64,000 nt of DNA from Otis tarda. Its lineage: Eukaryota > Chordata > Aves > Otidiformes > Otididae. Location: assembly GCA_026413225.1 (NCBI GenBank), contig CM048552.1:183678053-183742052 (forward strand). Reading direction: 5' to 3'. Position 1 is the stretch's first letter; each line of letters begins with the position of its first letter. The position numbers and the translations under genes were made by a program. Below are positions 10,201-25,200 of the stretch, in pieces. Under the pieces are notes generated by a model. That model was not told the DNA's origin. It saw only the letters and a program-made list of their open reading frames with translations, and did no database searches.

Positions 10201-13200
10201 GTGAGAACGCCGTGAGGGGTTAGGCTTGAAAGACAGAAGCTTGCCTACCCTTTTTCTATTCATTTAAACGGCTTCCCCTCCTCAAAATAAAGTAAAGCAT
10301 CACAGAGGTCCAGGCAGCATCGGTTGTGCTCTGGTCTCACTGGTTTGTAGTGAAAGCCAGGTTGCTGGATCTGAAGCTGAGGAAAGCTTTAAAGGTGAGC
10401 CCACTGGAGTCTAGCAATGCCTGAATTGTCAGGATCTCCTACGACAGATATGAGTTCCCTTTTTGTTTCAGTGGGCTGCAATTCTAATAATGCTTTGAAT
10501 GTCAGCAGTGATAACTGTTCCTAATTAGTCCTTCCACTTCTGGGAGGAAGGAAGGGAGGAATCCATAATACGAAACGAATTCTAATGGGGGACAAAACTC
10601 TCCTCCTAAGAAAAAGTGCTCTGAGAGCTGCACAGACTTGCCCCGCTGGGACCTGGCTGACACTTTAGCTTAACACTTGAGAGTTTAAGTGACCCTACAG
10701 AATATAAATTAGCTTATGCCACTTCAGCGTTAGCTGCTGAGCAGCCAGTGCTTGGGAATGTTGACCTGTTTATTCAGGTTGACTTGAAGCTTAGCTGAGA
10801 AAGCACTCATTTATTGTTGGATTGGGAGTAGAGGTGGGGAGGGCACATAAGTTGGTTCTTTATTGTTAAATTCTTATTTCAAAAGCCTGTCAATGGATGA
10901 CAAGGAAGCAGAAAAAGCAGAGAGTGCTGAGGTGTCCTTGCTGCCTGGTGAACTCATGGTTGCGGGATGTCCCCAGGTGAGGATGGTGAACTCATAAGCA
11001 AATGACTTTACAGCCCTGCAAATGAGTCTTCTGATACAAGCTGATGTTACCAATAGCCCACAGTAAATATGCAGGCATAGTCTTTTAAAACCCAATTTGA
11101 AAGTTGAAAACACGACGACTCGAAAGCTGTTAACGGTGCCAATGGCCAGCCTGTGTGATTCTGGACCAAAGAAGAAAAAAGCCATAGTAAGTGAGTGCTT
11201 TACAAAGCAAGAGGGAAAAGGCAGCACCATTAGGTTACAATATTTCCCGAAGTTCAGCAAAAAGTGTGAACATAAATGCTTTCAGATTTTTGAATGACTC
11301 AGTGTTTCAAAAGTATGGAGGAGGAAAAGATTTCACAAAATACAAAGGCACCATTTCAATTAAATAACTCATCCATGCCTGGAAAAGCTGCATTTGATTC
11401 ACATCTGATTCACATTTTCCTCTACTGTACCAAACCAGCAGAGGCTGGTAATGGTTCTGATTTCAAGTGTCTAGTTTTGCTTCGGTCAATAAAGGTAAAC
11501 GTAAGAACGCAGAAGGTTGGTTTTTTTTCCATCAACCTCCATGCCCTGCTTTTGTATCCCCGCTTGGACTTGTGAAAAAGCATTGAACAGGCCTAAACAC
11601 TCTTCATCTCCGATACTCGGTAGCCTATAGCTATCCGGATGCAGCCTGGTAGAAAGAAGGCTGCCTTGCTTTTGTTGCTTTATGAAACACTCTGATTTTA
11701 TTTTCAGTTTTTCTGCAACCATCAAATTGCTAATGCCTCTGACTGGCAGGCGGGATTGCCTGATCCTCATTGCTACGGTTCTGCTATGAATGCCCAGGGC
11801 TGAAGAGAATTTTTAACAGCATGAAAGACAGGCTGAATATGACTAGGCGGTAGATTTGGGGTTGGATTTTTGTTTCCTGAGGACTTTGTTTCACTTTCTT
11901 TCATGTCATGTATTATTTCTAGGCTTGCGAGGGGGGCAAAAATAAGTATTTGTCATTCTTTTGATTTTTTTTTTAAGATAAATTATCTTCTCCCTTCAAA
12001 AGGGATTGACCACGCTTCCAAGGGGGATATGTCTTCAGTTTTCTTTTCTTCAGCCTGCTGGGCACCTTTGTGGAGGTTCAGAAGAATTTTGTTTCCAGTT
12101 AAGCAGTGTGGCAACTGCTGCACATATCTGGCAGTCCTAATAACCCACTCCAAGTTACAGGAAGTGAAACTCACAAAAATTATCTGAGAGTTAAAGCCGT
12201 GGCCTCTCCCATATTTCATATAATTTGAATGTGAAAAATGAAACCCAGCAACCATCACTCTTGACTGTATGAAAAATGTGCGTGAGCAGGTAGCACTTTA
12301 AACAAGAAATACATTGCCAAAATAATCTCTACTATAATGTCCTCAAATTCGTTGGAGTTATGGTAGGGATTAATTTGTTTCGTTATGTTTGAAGACTGGA
12401 GGAAAAAAAAATGAATTAAAGCTTTCTGCCAGAAATTCCAATCAGTGTTGAAAAGAAGAAGTGAATTAATGCTACTAAACATAAATTAAAAAAAAAAACA
12501 ACTTGTCTTACCTGCTCAAAGGTTTAAATGGATGTTTTTAATCCATTTTTTCGTTTCTGCACAGTGTGTTTACCTAGTGAAAGTTTTACTAGCACAAACA
12601 GTTTGGAAAAATGAACTTTACAACCAGGCACAAGTGTTAAGAGGAAGCAATTTTTTTTCTTCATAAGTGAACATTTGCATGAACTGTGCAAGTGTATATA
12701 TCCGCTGAGAGGGTGGCAATAGAGGAGCTATTGTGATTAAAGTCAGCTCACATATTCTGCAGTAACTACTTGTGCAACTATGCAGTAAAAAGAAATATTA
12801 ATGAAATAAGTAGAAGAAAGGAAATTGGACTCTGCTTGTAGATACATTTTTGAGAGCAAAAATAGAAACTAATTTGTACACTTGAATTATTCACTGTGAA
12901 TTACTGGCTTAGGTTTGGCCTTAAGATGAAGGACCAACGTGCTGTTATAAAACATGTGCTCTCATTTGAAACCTATTCCAATCAAAATGGAAGTATTTTC
13001 AATTTTTCTAAACATGTCAATTATGAAATCAGTGGCCAGTTTCCTAAGATCCTAAGAGAGAAATGGGAAACCTTGATGATTAAGCTGTTTGTGAGTACAG
13101 TACAATAAATTATTCAGCAAAACAGTTGCAACATCCATAAAGGCAACAAGCCTTATCTTCTGGCCTGATGCTGTGAGAAAGACAGTGCAATCTTCTGTAT

Positions 13201-16200
13201 TGTCCATCTCCTACGGATTCCTTTTTCATGACCATAATTGAAAAAATTACCAGGAATTGCTTCAGTATTTTCTTTCTGGGATTGGGTTTTACCAATCTGC
13301 TAAATAATTTACACTGAAGTGAGTGGTTTCGCTAAATACTTTTGACCTTTAAGGTGAAATAACCCCATACATAATCTTCAATGCAAATGTTTATAACTGC
13401 CAAACAATTTTCCAATGCAGCTGGCCATTTTTATATCTTGAAAAAACAGTAATGATACAAATGGTTGATTATGGTTTACAATGGCAATAAACTTCTCAGT
13501 ATTGGTTGCTACCAAAATAAACTGCCATTCTGTTAAATGTTAAATAACAAGTCATAAGCTGCTGAAAACAGCCAATTTCTTGGGGATTATTGCCTGGACA
13601 AATTTTAGTAGGAAGTGCAGGTCATGAAGTTGTGAGCAGTGGATCAGGCCTAATGGAATTTTATGTTTTAAAAAGCTGAAGGATCTCCAGAATATTGTGC
13701 AAACAGTAACACACATTAAACAACAAAAAAATTAAGTTTCCTGATACTTGAGGCCTGAGGCTTTTGTTATCTTCAGACACAAGCTATTGCCATTTCCCAT
13801 CGTTTGCTCAGATGTTGAAAAACCCTGTCAATACCTGCACATTGAGCCCATCAAGAAGGCAGAGAGGAGCCTGTTCAGATATAAAATATCTGTGTGAGAA
13901 TCTGCACAGAAACAGGGAGGTTAGTGTCTGCATTGGAATAATTACTATGGCTGATCTCAAAAGCAAAAATACTGTCAAGCATTCACAGCACAGGAGACGC
14001 CATCTTCCCAACAGTGAGTGACAGAAGACGTCTTCGCCATAGCAACGAGTGTTCTCTCCTAAGAATAACATTAACCTCCCCTGTTACTAGTTTTAAATCC
14101 TTGAGGATAAACAGCAGTTGCAAGGTATGTGTGACTTGATTGTGCATTTTCATTACTTAATGCGTACCGAGCGTGTATTAGCTGAAGGAAGACTAAAAAA
14201 GACATCACCAGAAGAGGAAACAATTAAGGGCTGGAAATAAAACCATTAATAATCCAGGCCTAGAAACATGATCAGAGAGAGGTCTCCTGTTTATGCTCAT
14301 GAAAGTCTGACCTCTGCACAGAGAAACCTGGCAGAGAAGCCTGCTGCTCATCAGCAGCATCCTCCCCTTCAATCCTCAGGTTGATTTTGAACATTGGAGA
14401 GTGGTGGGAAAAGACAGCAAAAAGAGAAAGGGAGAGAGGGTTATTTCTAATTCTCTCCTTTTCCTTCTGCACCTACCTCCCCACACATTCTTTTCTCAGG
14501 CACGGCTAAAATCCAGGAAACTTGAACCAAATATTTTAGCTATTTTAAATTGCTGCATTATGCATTTTTTTTTCAGAATGCCACCAAATGTTTTTCGAGT
14601 AAAGCAGATGAAATTCCCCTCATAATAGCCTTGTAGGATATGGTGATACCCTGGGAGTGCCATAACAATGCCATTAAGAGTCGTTTCATTTTGGCCTTTG
14701 GAGGCTCTACACTTATATCTGTTTTGACTTAAACTCCTTCTCCCATGTCTAAGAGAGGAACATGACACAGGAGTTGCACGGAATGAACTCAGATCAGGGA
14801 AGACAGATTGTAAATCGAGACTTGCTAGAGCTAAATCATGTTCTCTCTCTTGATCTCTTATCTGATAACTTTTATCCAAAAGGGTATTGGGGAAGTTAAT
14901 TGCAACTGCTAAGCTGAATCTTTAGGAAATATCATTCTCCAGAGCCTTCTCTCCCCTGCTCCCCAAACCCTGTGCTACACTTTTTTCAAGGCTTCAAAAT
15001 AGTTATCTTGTGAATTTTAACCTTCTTATCCTTTCCTACAGAACTGTTCAGACGAAGAGGAAAACTGCAGCTTTTCATTTGCAAGATTTAGGAATCCAGA
15101 GAAGCAGAGCATGAAGGGGTATGGAGGTGGCTTTCTGAATTCACTCACTGTACTTGGCAAGCTCAAGACAAAAGTAAAAAAGGATGTTCTATGTTCAAAG
15201 ACTGAAGTACTATAGACAGTCTTGGATTAGAAACAGGCTGAAATTCCTGTTGAAAACTTCTAATTACCTTGTGTGGCGTGGCTTCTAGATACACTATTTT
15301 GCAAAGACAGTGGAGTTGTGAGACCATGTTAAGATATCTTTAGGCATATAAAGAACAGGTTTTGATAAAGATGGTGGGAGACCTAGTTACTCTCTGGAAA
15401 CAGGTATCATAAAACTCTTTTTGGCAAAATATTGCAACCCAGTAAATATTTTAATATTCTCAGGAATATTAAGACAACAGAATCTGTTGTTACTTAATTG
15501 AAAGAGCACAGGTATCAGCTGGTATGCGGATGTCTGAAGGAAGAGAAAAATGTAATCAACAGCTGTTGGGAAAGTTCGGTTATATCACACTCAAAATCAT
15601 AGAATTAGAGAATCATAGAATCTTAAGCTACGGATGAGGCATTAAACAGAGTATTAGTTTCACAGAACTACTGGCATCCACAGTACTTTTGGGCAAGAGC
15701 ATGTAATTTTTTTACAAACCAAGTAAGCTGGCTAGTCCGCAAACCCAGCAACAGGTAGGGAAAGTATGTGGGAAGCAGAGGAGGGGGTGTAATAAGTAAG
15801 CAGTGTGAAGTAAGAGAAAAAAAATCTTTTTCTGAAGATGCTTTTTCTAAAGGAGGAAGAGGAAGGATTATCTAACCTTTACTACAAAGAGTTTTCCTTT
15901 CGCTGTTTTTGCTGAGCATGACAGGGTAGAGATTCTTCATGAAGTCTAGCAAAGGAAGTGAGCTTTCATGAGAGATACACGTAATATTTTGTTTACTCAG
16001 TGTTTCAAGAGCTGTTGTAAGATCTTAAAAGTTAGACACCATTAAACAAATGCAGGCTCCTTTTGTTTTGAAAACTCTTAACGCCACATATATTTTATAT
16101 TTTACACTAATAGTTTCTTCTGGTTTGTGTTTTGCACTGACAGTTACTTACAAAGCAATCAGTACTTTGGGTGTCTCTTTCTTTACATGCAAATGCAATC

Positions 16201-19200
16201 AAGACAAACAAAAACCAAAATCACAAAAAGTGTTTTTACAGAGTTGTATTGTGCTTCAACACTGGCTGTAGCAGGCAGGAGGAAAGCAGTGGATAGGTGT
16301 TAACATGATACCATTTTCTTCTTACACTTTGAAGCAGATAGATGTCTTTGCAAGTTGCTGAGTCAACTGCATTTTCCCTTATATCTACAAGTAGATAATA
16401 AAAAGCATGGGCTGGGGTGTACGTGTTTCCCACCACACCTCAGCGTTTTCACTGGCCAGTCTGCATTCCTCCCTTAGGGCTCACCATCCTACATTGATAC
16501 CTGCTCCATGCTGACCCAGTGCCACGCTACACAGCTCATCCAGTTGTAACATCATCTTTTTACACCCTGTCTGAGGCAGGTGGGACCTCTTGAAAGCTTA
16601 CACGTGCACCTAGCAACTCCTGAATGCATAAACACAGAGATCTGATAGGGCAAGTGTCTCACCAAACTGAGCTGGGGGTCCTGCCTATCCCATCTCCAAT
16701 AATGGTACATGTGTATCCCACAACTACACGGCAGGCAAGGAGGCACCAAGCAGTAGTGGCCTGCAGTGGGGTCCCAGTAAGCAAAGGGCTTTGCTTTGGA
16801 AGCTGAACTTTATATCCCTTTTCTTTTTTCCATCCATTTGCTCTGTCGACAGCTGTTCTCATTATCTTTATGGATGCCCCATTCCAGTGCTCTGCTGGAT
16901 TTGAGTGTGGCTATGGAAGAGATCTGACACGTCCTGTGGCACACAGAACAGGAGAAGAAATGTCTCCTCAGGACCGGTCCCAAATTATCCTCATTTTGTG
17001 AAGCTGTCAGAAACCGCAGTAATGGTCTTGCTGTGGAAAGGGAGTTTTGAATGGCAGTTTGTTTTATGACTCTCAATTTATTTCTCCTTCAGTTGTTGGT
17101 CTCATGACCGACTCCTCCTTCCCTCTCCCACTCACACTGTGCGGTGTCGTTCTGCAACAGCTTTCCTTACGTTTCGCAGTACGCGGCCTTGTAATTTTTA
17201 CCACTGTGAAAGGCTTTGGCATACAGGCAGTGAGGACAAATCTGAGTGACAAGCCTGATGCCTTAGAAATATTTTAACCTCTGCAGAGGTTAAAAAGTGT
17301 TTTTAAGGGAAAAGTATTCAGTGGAAAAGATGTACTGCTGTATGCCACATGAATGCTTCTTGAGAGTTACAGATTCCTGGACAAAACATAATAAACCAAT
17401 AAACAGTTCTCCTGCCAGCAAACTACATGAAAAGCCACAGTTCAGCTGGCATGAGCGTTGAGGCTTGGTAGGAAAAGGACAGAGAGGAGTGGAGGAGAAA
17501 GAGAGGAGCCCTCGGACCCTTCCAAGTAGATGGCATCCTGCCTTTCTCATTCACACGCTTGGACAGTGTGTGACGCAGGTGTTCCTGCAAACCCTGAACC
17601 CATGCTTGGATGAAGCAGCAAGCTGTGATGGAGATGCTCCTGCTTGGCCCTTTCCTAGGCTTTGCTTGGAAAAAGCAGACAGAGCTGATGCTGAGCCAAA
17701 GTGAGACGATACTTTTTCTACATTCCCTCCACCCACTGTGTGGCCTCCCTGATGGGAGTGCCAGTGTGACCACCCTAGGCTGGGGAAGGAGGCCTGTCTC
17801 CTACCTCCCCTCTTGCTGTGACAAAGTCCTCACCTTTCTCTGCATCATACCTGCCCAAATAGCACTCTCCTTAGGAGAAAAAAAAAGGTGATGTGGGCAA
17901 TGGAAATAGCCGTGGGCTGTCTTTGAAGCATCATGAAGCTCTTAGCTGGTGTGTGTGCATGTATCGTTCTCCCATCAAACGATAGGAAGGGAGGTCAAAA
18001 GAGCTCAGCTGGAAACACCTGACAAGGATAGCAAATTCTTACAAATTAACTTGCCTTTTTGGAAGGAGGAAAGCAGTGCAATTTTGATGAGAATGGCTGC
18101 TTTTATTTTGGGCTTAGTCAAGCAAGGTGCTGAGTGCCTTCAGTCCTCATTCATGTTGATGGGAACTGACTGTCCTCAGGCTACCTGGCAGGCATGGTTG
18201 CTAGGTCAATTCTCATTCCCCTCTCTCTCGCAGTCTGTCACTTCACTTCCTAAAGAATGTCTTATTTGATGTCATCTATAGCGCAGGGAATTAATTAGGT
18301 TTTCTTTCAGAATCTTTCCATTTATCCCCAGAAAATCTGAGGGACAGATGTTTCCCTCTTCTAGAAAATAAACCTCTAGGAATATGAAGGAAAAGAGCTG
18401 GTTGGATGCCTGTAACATCCCTTTTCCAGGGTGAGGAGGGGCTTGGACCTGCTTTGAGTGTCTGCAAGCTATGCTGAAAAGAAGAGGCAACTATTTGGTG
18501 TCCAACTGCCCTTATGGGCTGAGGTTCTTCTTTCCTGTTTCAAAGCATTGCTAATCCTCAGGGAGCACCTCTGAGCAGCAACCATGCCCTTCCTGAGGAA
18601 ATGGATGTAAGGCATGCTTAATGTCAATGTCGTCTTAATCACATGGTCTTTGGAAAGCAAAAAGGCCAAGACAGGTACTTCTGCTAGCATGAGAATGATA
18701 GCATTTGATAAAAAGGGTTTGCATGCCTCTAGTTAAGGTGCTCGTATGCTGAGCTGTGCAATTCACAAAATGTAAATAGCGTGCTTATCAGATGGATTAT
18801 TTTCCAAAAGCACAGGCAAAATTACAGTAATTACTTTTCCTCCTGCTACATTATCTGTATTCCCAAGAAACTTTATAACTTCATACAGAAAATAAATAAA
18901 TATTTACTTAAAAGATCAGAACAGCTGAGTAAAGGTTCCCTTCACTTCTCACAAAAATCAGCATTTCTCATTAACGGAGAGCTGTTCTTGGCAGCACAAG
19001 CTTTTCACAGGGAGCGAAGAGGAACAGGTATTACCAGTGGAAACTTTTTTTCAAGGACATCACTAGATATTAAGCTAGATTTTCTAGAAGCTATAATTTT
19101 CCTAAATTCCCACTTCTTTTATGTGCCCTTAGGTGAGAAAAGAGTTATCCCTACTCCTCTTCCTTTAGCAACTGAGTGCTTGGGCCCAGCTTCTTAGATA

Positions 19201-22200
19201 CAACCATGAAAGGTATTGCCTGGGAATAATCAATATGAAGGACCCACCATTTTAATGTAAAAAAAAAGATTCATCTGCTTTGTCAAACCACAGCACTTTT
19301 TCTCCCTTAAGCCTGCTCATATATATTCATTTGTTTATATTTTGTGATTCACAAAGAATAAATCTAAAGGACTAGCTTTAAAGTTAAAAAAAGAAAGTCG
19401 TCTGCTAGGGCTCGTTCAGCTCATCAAACTGGTGTAATTCTAACACTTACCGGTTCTACAGCGTCTCCGAGCACCTCAGACAAGTAATAAACAAGCCTTA
19501 TAGCACTCCCCCATCCATCCCATATGTAAGCATTTTAACCTGCTTTAGTGGCTTTTTTTTATTTTCACGTATGAAAACCAGAAAATTTCTTGGGCATTTG
19601 TGTCCTTCGTTACTCTAGCGTGATACTGCCCACAGTCTTTAATGTGTTTATCCTCAAAATTTCTACCAAATGTGGTAGAAAACGCTGTTATAACTTGCTT
19701 GTTATAAGTGCTTGTTATAACTGAGAAACTGAAATGCAGGAAAGTTAGAAGACTTTTCTCATGGCCACCTGAGAAAGTCATAAAGGGTCAAGAGCTCAAG
19801 TCATGAATTCAGCTGGGACCTTCTCACTTCCTTTCAAGCTTGCTTTTAAGGAAAATTGGTCACAGCATCTCGCATCTCTGACCTGGGAATAATGTAGTGT
19901 TCTCATGGGGTTTGTCTGGATGGAAGACAACCTGGCTGACTGTACACTGAAACAGCCTCAGAGTGTTCACCACCTTCATCATACTGTTCACCACAAGCTG
20001 TGAGGTTGGGAACAAGCAGCTGGCTGGTGCTACTCACTGTAGCAAAAAAAAAAAACAGAAGGACATCTACTCATTTAGTGGTAGCACGAGGATCTGAAAC
20101 TACCTCAAATTCCTAGGACACTGCTTCAGCCTCTGAACTAACCTTCTTTCCATAAAATGCAAGCATGCACTACGCATGAGTTAATATGCGGGTGCTTGGT
20201 AGCCAGGCGGAGACCTTATAATAGGAGCTACGTCATCCTCAAAACATCCATTTGAGCCTGAATAAGTAATCAACATGAAAGTTCAACCTCATCCTGTTCA
20301 TTCCATGCCCTAAGTCCATGGAAGTGTCATGAGAAACATTGCTGTCCTGGAACACATGGGTGCAAATAGTTGGAAAACAGCTCGAAAGATAGCAAGTAGC
20401 TAACTGAACATCATGACTGCGCCACTGCATAAACTCCTTGAAAGAGCAGCAAAGGGTGAAAATAGCTGATGGCAATTTCCGCAGTAGAGTAATTTAGCTC
20501 AGAGGCAAAGAGAGTGGTGAAGGAGAGAGAGAATATATATGTCAGCGTGGGAGAGGGTGAATTCGTACAAGAGGGAGTGCATTAGAGTATGTGTGAGTGT
20601 GGAGGAGGGTTAGGAGTGAGTTTCTCAGAATTAGGGCAAATTCTGCATTCACAGTAGAAGCTCCGTGTGTGCATATGTATACATATGCACACATATTTGG
20701 GCTTGGTCATCTCAGGGTCCCTGGTGTTTTTTTTAAGACACTTCTCAGGAATATATTTCCAGTTCTTGTAAGTGTAGGGAAAAAATAAAACCTTGAAGGT
20801 GAGATTGAAGGCCAGCTGAAGATGCCAAATCCAGAATATGTAGCAGGGATTTAGAAAATATATACAAAAGCAGCAAGATTTTATTTTTTTGGAGAGTGGA
20901 AAGATGGAGAGGGGGAGATGGCACGAGGGGACTGTTGCTATAATTGGCTGCTGGGAAGAGGCTGGTGCATAGGCAATATTTTTCAAAAGAGGAAATATAG
21001 GTTGAGTGGGCATTCCACCTCCATCATTGGGCATGAGAAGACATGTAGAGGGTCCTGTGTCACTGAGAATGAGGAGTAGGAGTTAACATTGGCACAGATT
21101 CCTCCTTCCTCCCTCTTTCACCATACCAGTGTGTTCAGGTAGGCAAAAAGAAGATGCTGTTTGCTGTAACTCAGGGTCTTTCAATGTATACAGGAGCACA
21201 CTACTTCCAAGAAATCAGAGGCTGAACCAGTGAAAAATGATGTTCTACAGCAATTGAGTAGAAAATATCTCTTTATTGAGATGTGCAGTGAAGTAAATCC
21301 AAGGTCTTTATGCACACTGCATCTCTCCAAAATATATGCCAGGCAAACAGAGTCAGATGTTCAGGCTCTGGTTCCTACTCACTGCTGGTTTCCCTGGTAA
21401 TCCACTCTTGCAGTATTCCAGCTTTGAGACTCCTAAACACAAATTTTTGGGCTCATTTCCAGTCACTTATCTTTCCAGTGGGAACAGTCTATTTCTTACT
21501 TCTCCCACTTAGGCACAGCAATTTATACTTCTGATTCATGCTGTGGAGGACTGAGGGGAAGCTTTTACAGTGGTAATACCCATTGTCCCCTATCCCACAG
21601 TAACTTTAAAGCACTTAGCACAACCTCGAGAGGTGTGGGAGTGCACGACAGGAAAATAAAGTGTTCGTGTAAGTATCAGAATTGCCCTTTGCATCTCCCC
21701 TTACTCCCCAAAAATTACATTTACAAAACCAAGGTTTCTTCTAATTAAGAAAACGCCTCACAAGGTAAGGATTTCACCTTTAAAGATGTTTCCTTTACTT
21801 CCATTTCTGAAAGCATCATAGAATTAAATAAATATGTTCTCAGTGATGATTTTTCGTAATAAGTCATTGATCTCTTGGTCAGTAGTTAAAAGAATTTACT
21901 CTGACCACATAAACCTATGGAGGAATCTAACTGTACATTAAGTTGTCTGTATTTCCTTTTCCCTTGCAGTGATTCGGTGCAGGATTGGCCAAGTATGAAC
22001 AACACTTATTAGGGCAGTTTGTGTGGAATAGCTACATTCCCCAAATTTTCCACAGTTAGAAACTCCTAGTACTGGTACTCCCTGCAGCTGATGTTAGGAT
22101 CACATAAAGGATTAAGAAAGCCCATCATTCCCTGATTTTGTCCTTTTGTATTACTTCTATAAGGGAAATGGAATATCATCGTGAGATTTGGACTGGCTGC

Positions 22201-25200
22201 ATGCTGACCTTACAGGGCACAGCCAAATTATTGTAGATGAACATTTCTCTCAAGATGCTGTTTTTTATTACGGTCTTCTTTAGGAGTGACAGCCGTCTGG
22301 GATTGATTGTTCAAATGGAACTCAATTTCTAGAAGCTTTACAGCTTTACTACTATTTCACATGGCAATAATTACTTGCAAAACAAAGACTGTGTGGATTG
22401 TGTTTTACCAAATGATTTGGATATTTGTGATGGATTTCCACCTGTTCAAGCTTTAATTGTCAATTCACTCTCTGCAGAAAAAATATAGGAAAGGATCAAT
22501 ATTGTGTAACTGAGGTAAACACCTCCTGATCTCCAGAAAGTTGCTTAATTGGATCCCATTGTTGAAATGTCCTCTTGACTGTGGACTATCACTAACTGTA
22601 CATATGAATTTTTAAATTGGTTCAAAGTATTAGGCCACAGGCTGTCAGCATCTCTTTGGAATAATTTTATGGTAATGAAGTTAAAGATAGCACTCAAAAT
22701 AACCCCTTTAATATGCCAAATCATTAACACACACTTGCATAAATTCCACTTCCAAATGAAAGCTTTTTTAAGATTCTGAAAAGTTTTGCGTGTTAGAGCC
22801 CAAGTATGTTCATGCACAACTAAGGGTGGTACTGTGTAAGATAAAGAAGTGATTGATTGAAAAGTCACCAAGGTTCATAGACCAAAAGCTACAACAGCTT
22901 CAAAGACTTTTTGGCTATGGAAGAAATTAGTATTTTTATAGGCTAAAGAACTAAGTGGGAATTCTGGGTCTCAATTTCCACCTTGGATCTGGCAGATAGA
23001 TATGGTCCATGCCAGCCTAAGCTAAATCCCACACAAATGAACTCGTAGGTGTCCGCAATGAGGATGACTAAGCTGCTATCATACTCCTAGTGAGCGGAGT
23101 CTGGGGAGCCACTCAGCTGGCTGGATACAGGAGCGTGTACCTCTCCCTAAAGTAGGCATCTACATCTCGGTAGCCAAATAGCCCTGCAGACTCTCTCAGC
23201 CTAGATTAGTGACTTGGTTTTCCACTGCCTGTAGTGGGAACATAGGCACTCTGCTCACACACCAACCTGTACCATTAGGAGTGTAAACTAGGGCCTCAAC
23301 CTTTGCAGAAGCTACACATCTTTGAGCTAGGTAAGCAAAGGCTTCTGTTGTGCCTCTGTGACTCCCTCCTTGTAGACATAGATGGGTTTGGAGATCACCT
23401 GAAAGACATTGCAGTGCCAGAGAAACTGGGTGCTGTGCCATGCTGTCCCCGTGGCCTGACTGCTCCTGCACGAGGGACCGCTGGGCATTAAGGTTCAGGT
23501 CCCGAGATCCCTTTCCAAGGAAGAGGGAAGATGCAGACCTGCAAGCCTCCAGTCTTTGTCTCAAGGCTGCTGAGCCACTCTGTGTTTGTTTTCCAGTTTG
23601 GTTTAGGCAGGACAAGCTGCTTGGTGCACATTGCTGATCTGGGCTGCTGGGCAATCTGAAGCTCAGTCCTTCAGAAGACAACTGAGGTGTTCAAAGAGCA
23701 CTGCATCATTAAAATATTTCTGAGTTGTTCTGTGGCCCTGGGAAGAGCTTCATGAGTTTCTGCCACAGTTCTCTGAGCCCACAGTTTCAATTTTCCTTGC
23801 TGAGCTGAGATATTTGCTTCTCTATTAAGGACAGTGGAGAAGGATACCAAATTCCCTGGTCACTGAGGTCTGATCCCCATATATGTGAATATATTGAATC
23901 CTTACAGAGCTGTTTGTTTTCCAGTTAATTGTATATTGGTGTTTTGAGAAAGGAAACATTCAGTCTATCTTGCACACTGGGACTAGTTCAAACAAGCGTA
24001 TTGATAATGGTTAGGTTGTGATCAGCCCACTTAGGAGGCAATCACTTGACACTGGAGTTAGTGCAACCAGTTCTGTGACAATTTTTTACGTTGTTATACC
24101 ATGCCTAGCTACATCCAGATTTGCCATTAAAATAACATTTATTAATCAGACTATCATTGCCTGGCATGACATTGCTGATATTGGGTGGAAGACCTCCTTA
24201 TCCTCACATGAATGAGTCATTGCTGGTGCACATGTGCTGATGTAAAAAGCATAGCAACCTTTGGCCACGACTGAGTGGAACAGAAGCTGCTGATAGTGAC
24301 AGAAGCCTCTCTGCAGCTGATACATGAGTGGTAAGATTCACCTCCAAACCATGTCTATTAATCTATTGATCCTCAGAACACCTAATGAATGTGTGATCAC
24401 CACTCCCTCTTTCCAGCTGCACATCATCAGCAAGTTTCTCTTCAATGGATGGAACATCGCTGTTTTAAGAGATCATCACCCTACTGAGGGCAAGGAGGCT
24501 GTGCTTGGGACCTCTGTTTTTGCCAAGAAGAGCTGCACTCCACCAAGCTGTAAGGCTGACTTGGAGCATGAATTTTGACAGCAGTTCTATGACCAGTCAT
24601 TGTAGCACATTTGGGTAGATCAATCAATTTTTAAGTCTTTTCTGCTTTCAATACAAGTAGGGAATATCAAATTAAACTACCTGCTTCAAAACGAAACTTC
24701 TTCACGGTGAGTAGTCTAGTTGTGTAACTCCATGCTGTATGGCACAGCAGATGCTAAAAGTTTGCATTAGTTCCCAAAAGAAATTGAATAAATTAGTGGA
24801 AGAAAAGTTCATTAAGGCATAATAAACACATGGGCATCAGCTCTGGAAGCTACTAATTGGTATGGGTCCTGGGATGGTTAAGACTTGGTCTAACCCATTA
24901 TGTCTGCTGTTACAATTCAACCTCTTTCACATTTTGAGAACAACACTGTCCATAAAAAAACCTACATTATGGCCTTGCAATACTTTAAAGGTGTACTTTT
25001 TCCAGTTTCCAATGTAGAGAAAGTGGAAACAAGGGAACAGTGAAGAGCAGTGTTTGCCTGGCTCCAGCACCACAAATCGATCGCTACAGGGCACGGGCAA
25101 AGCAGACACCAGACTCAGAATTACTGCTGTGCCTGATGCATCACTGTCGCAGCCTGAGAGTCAGAGGATGTGGATGTGTGTGTGGATCCTAGTCTTACAC

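Noticed and set aside
14571-14640. + strand TTTTTTTTTCAG acceptor followed by a short open frame
   Set aside because: No matching donor or neighbouring exon; T runs followed by CAG are common in this AT-rich sequence.
15595-15632. CATAGAAT words resembling a CR1 tail
   Set aside because: Only two short matches with an interruption and no CR1 3' UTR text after them; similar weak matches at 21828 and 32536 were also left out.
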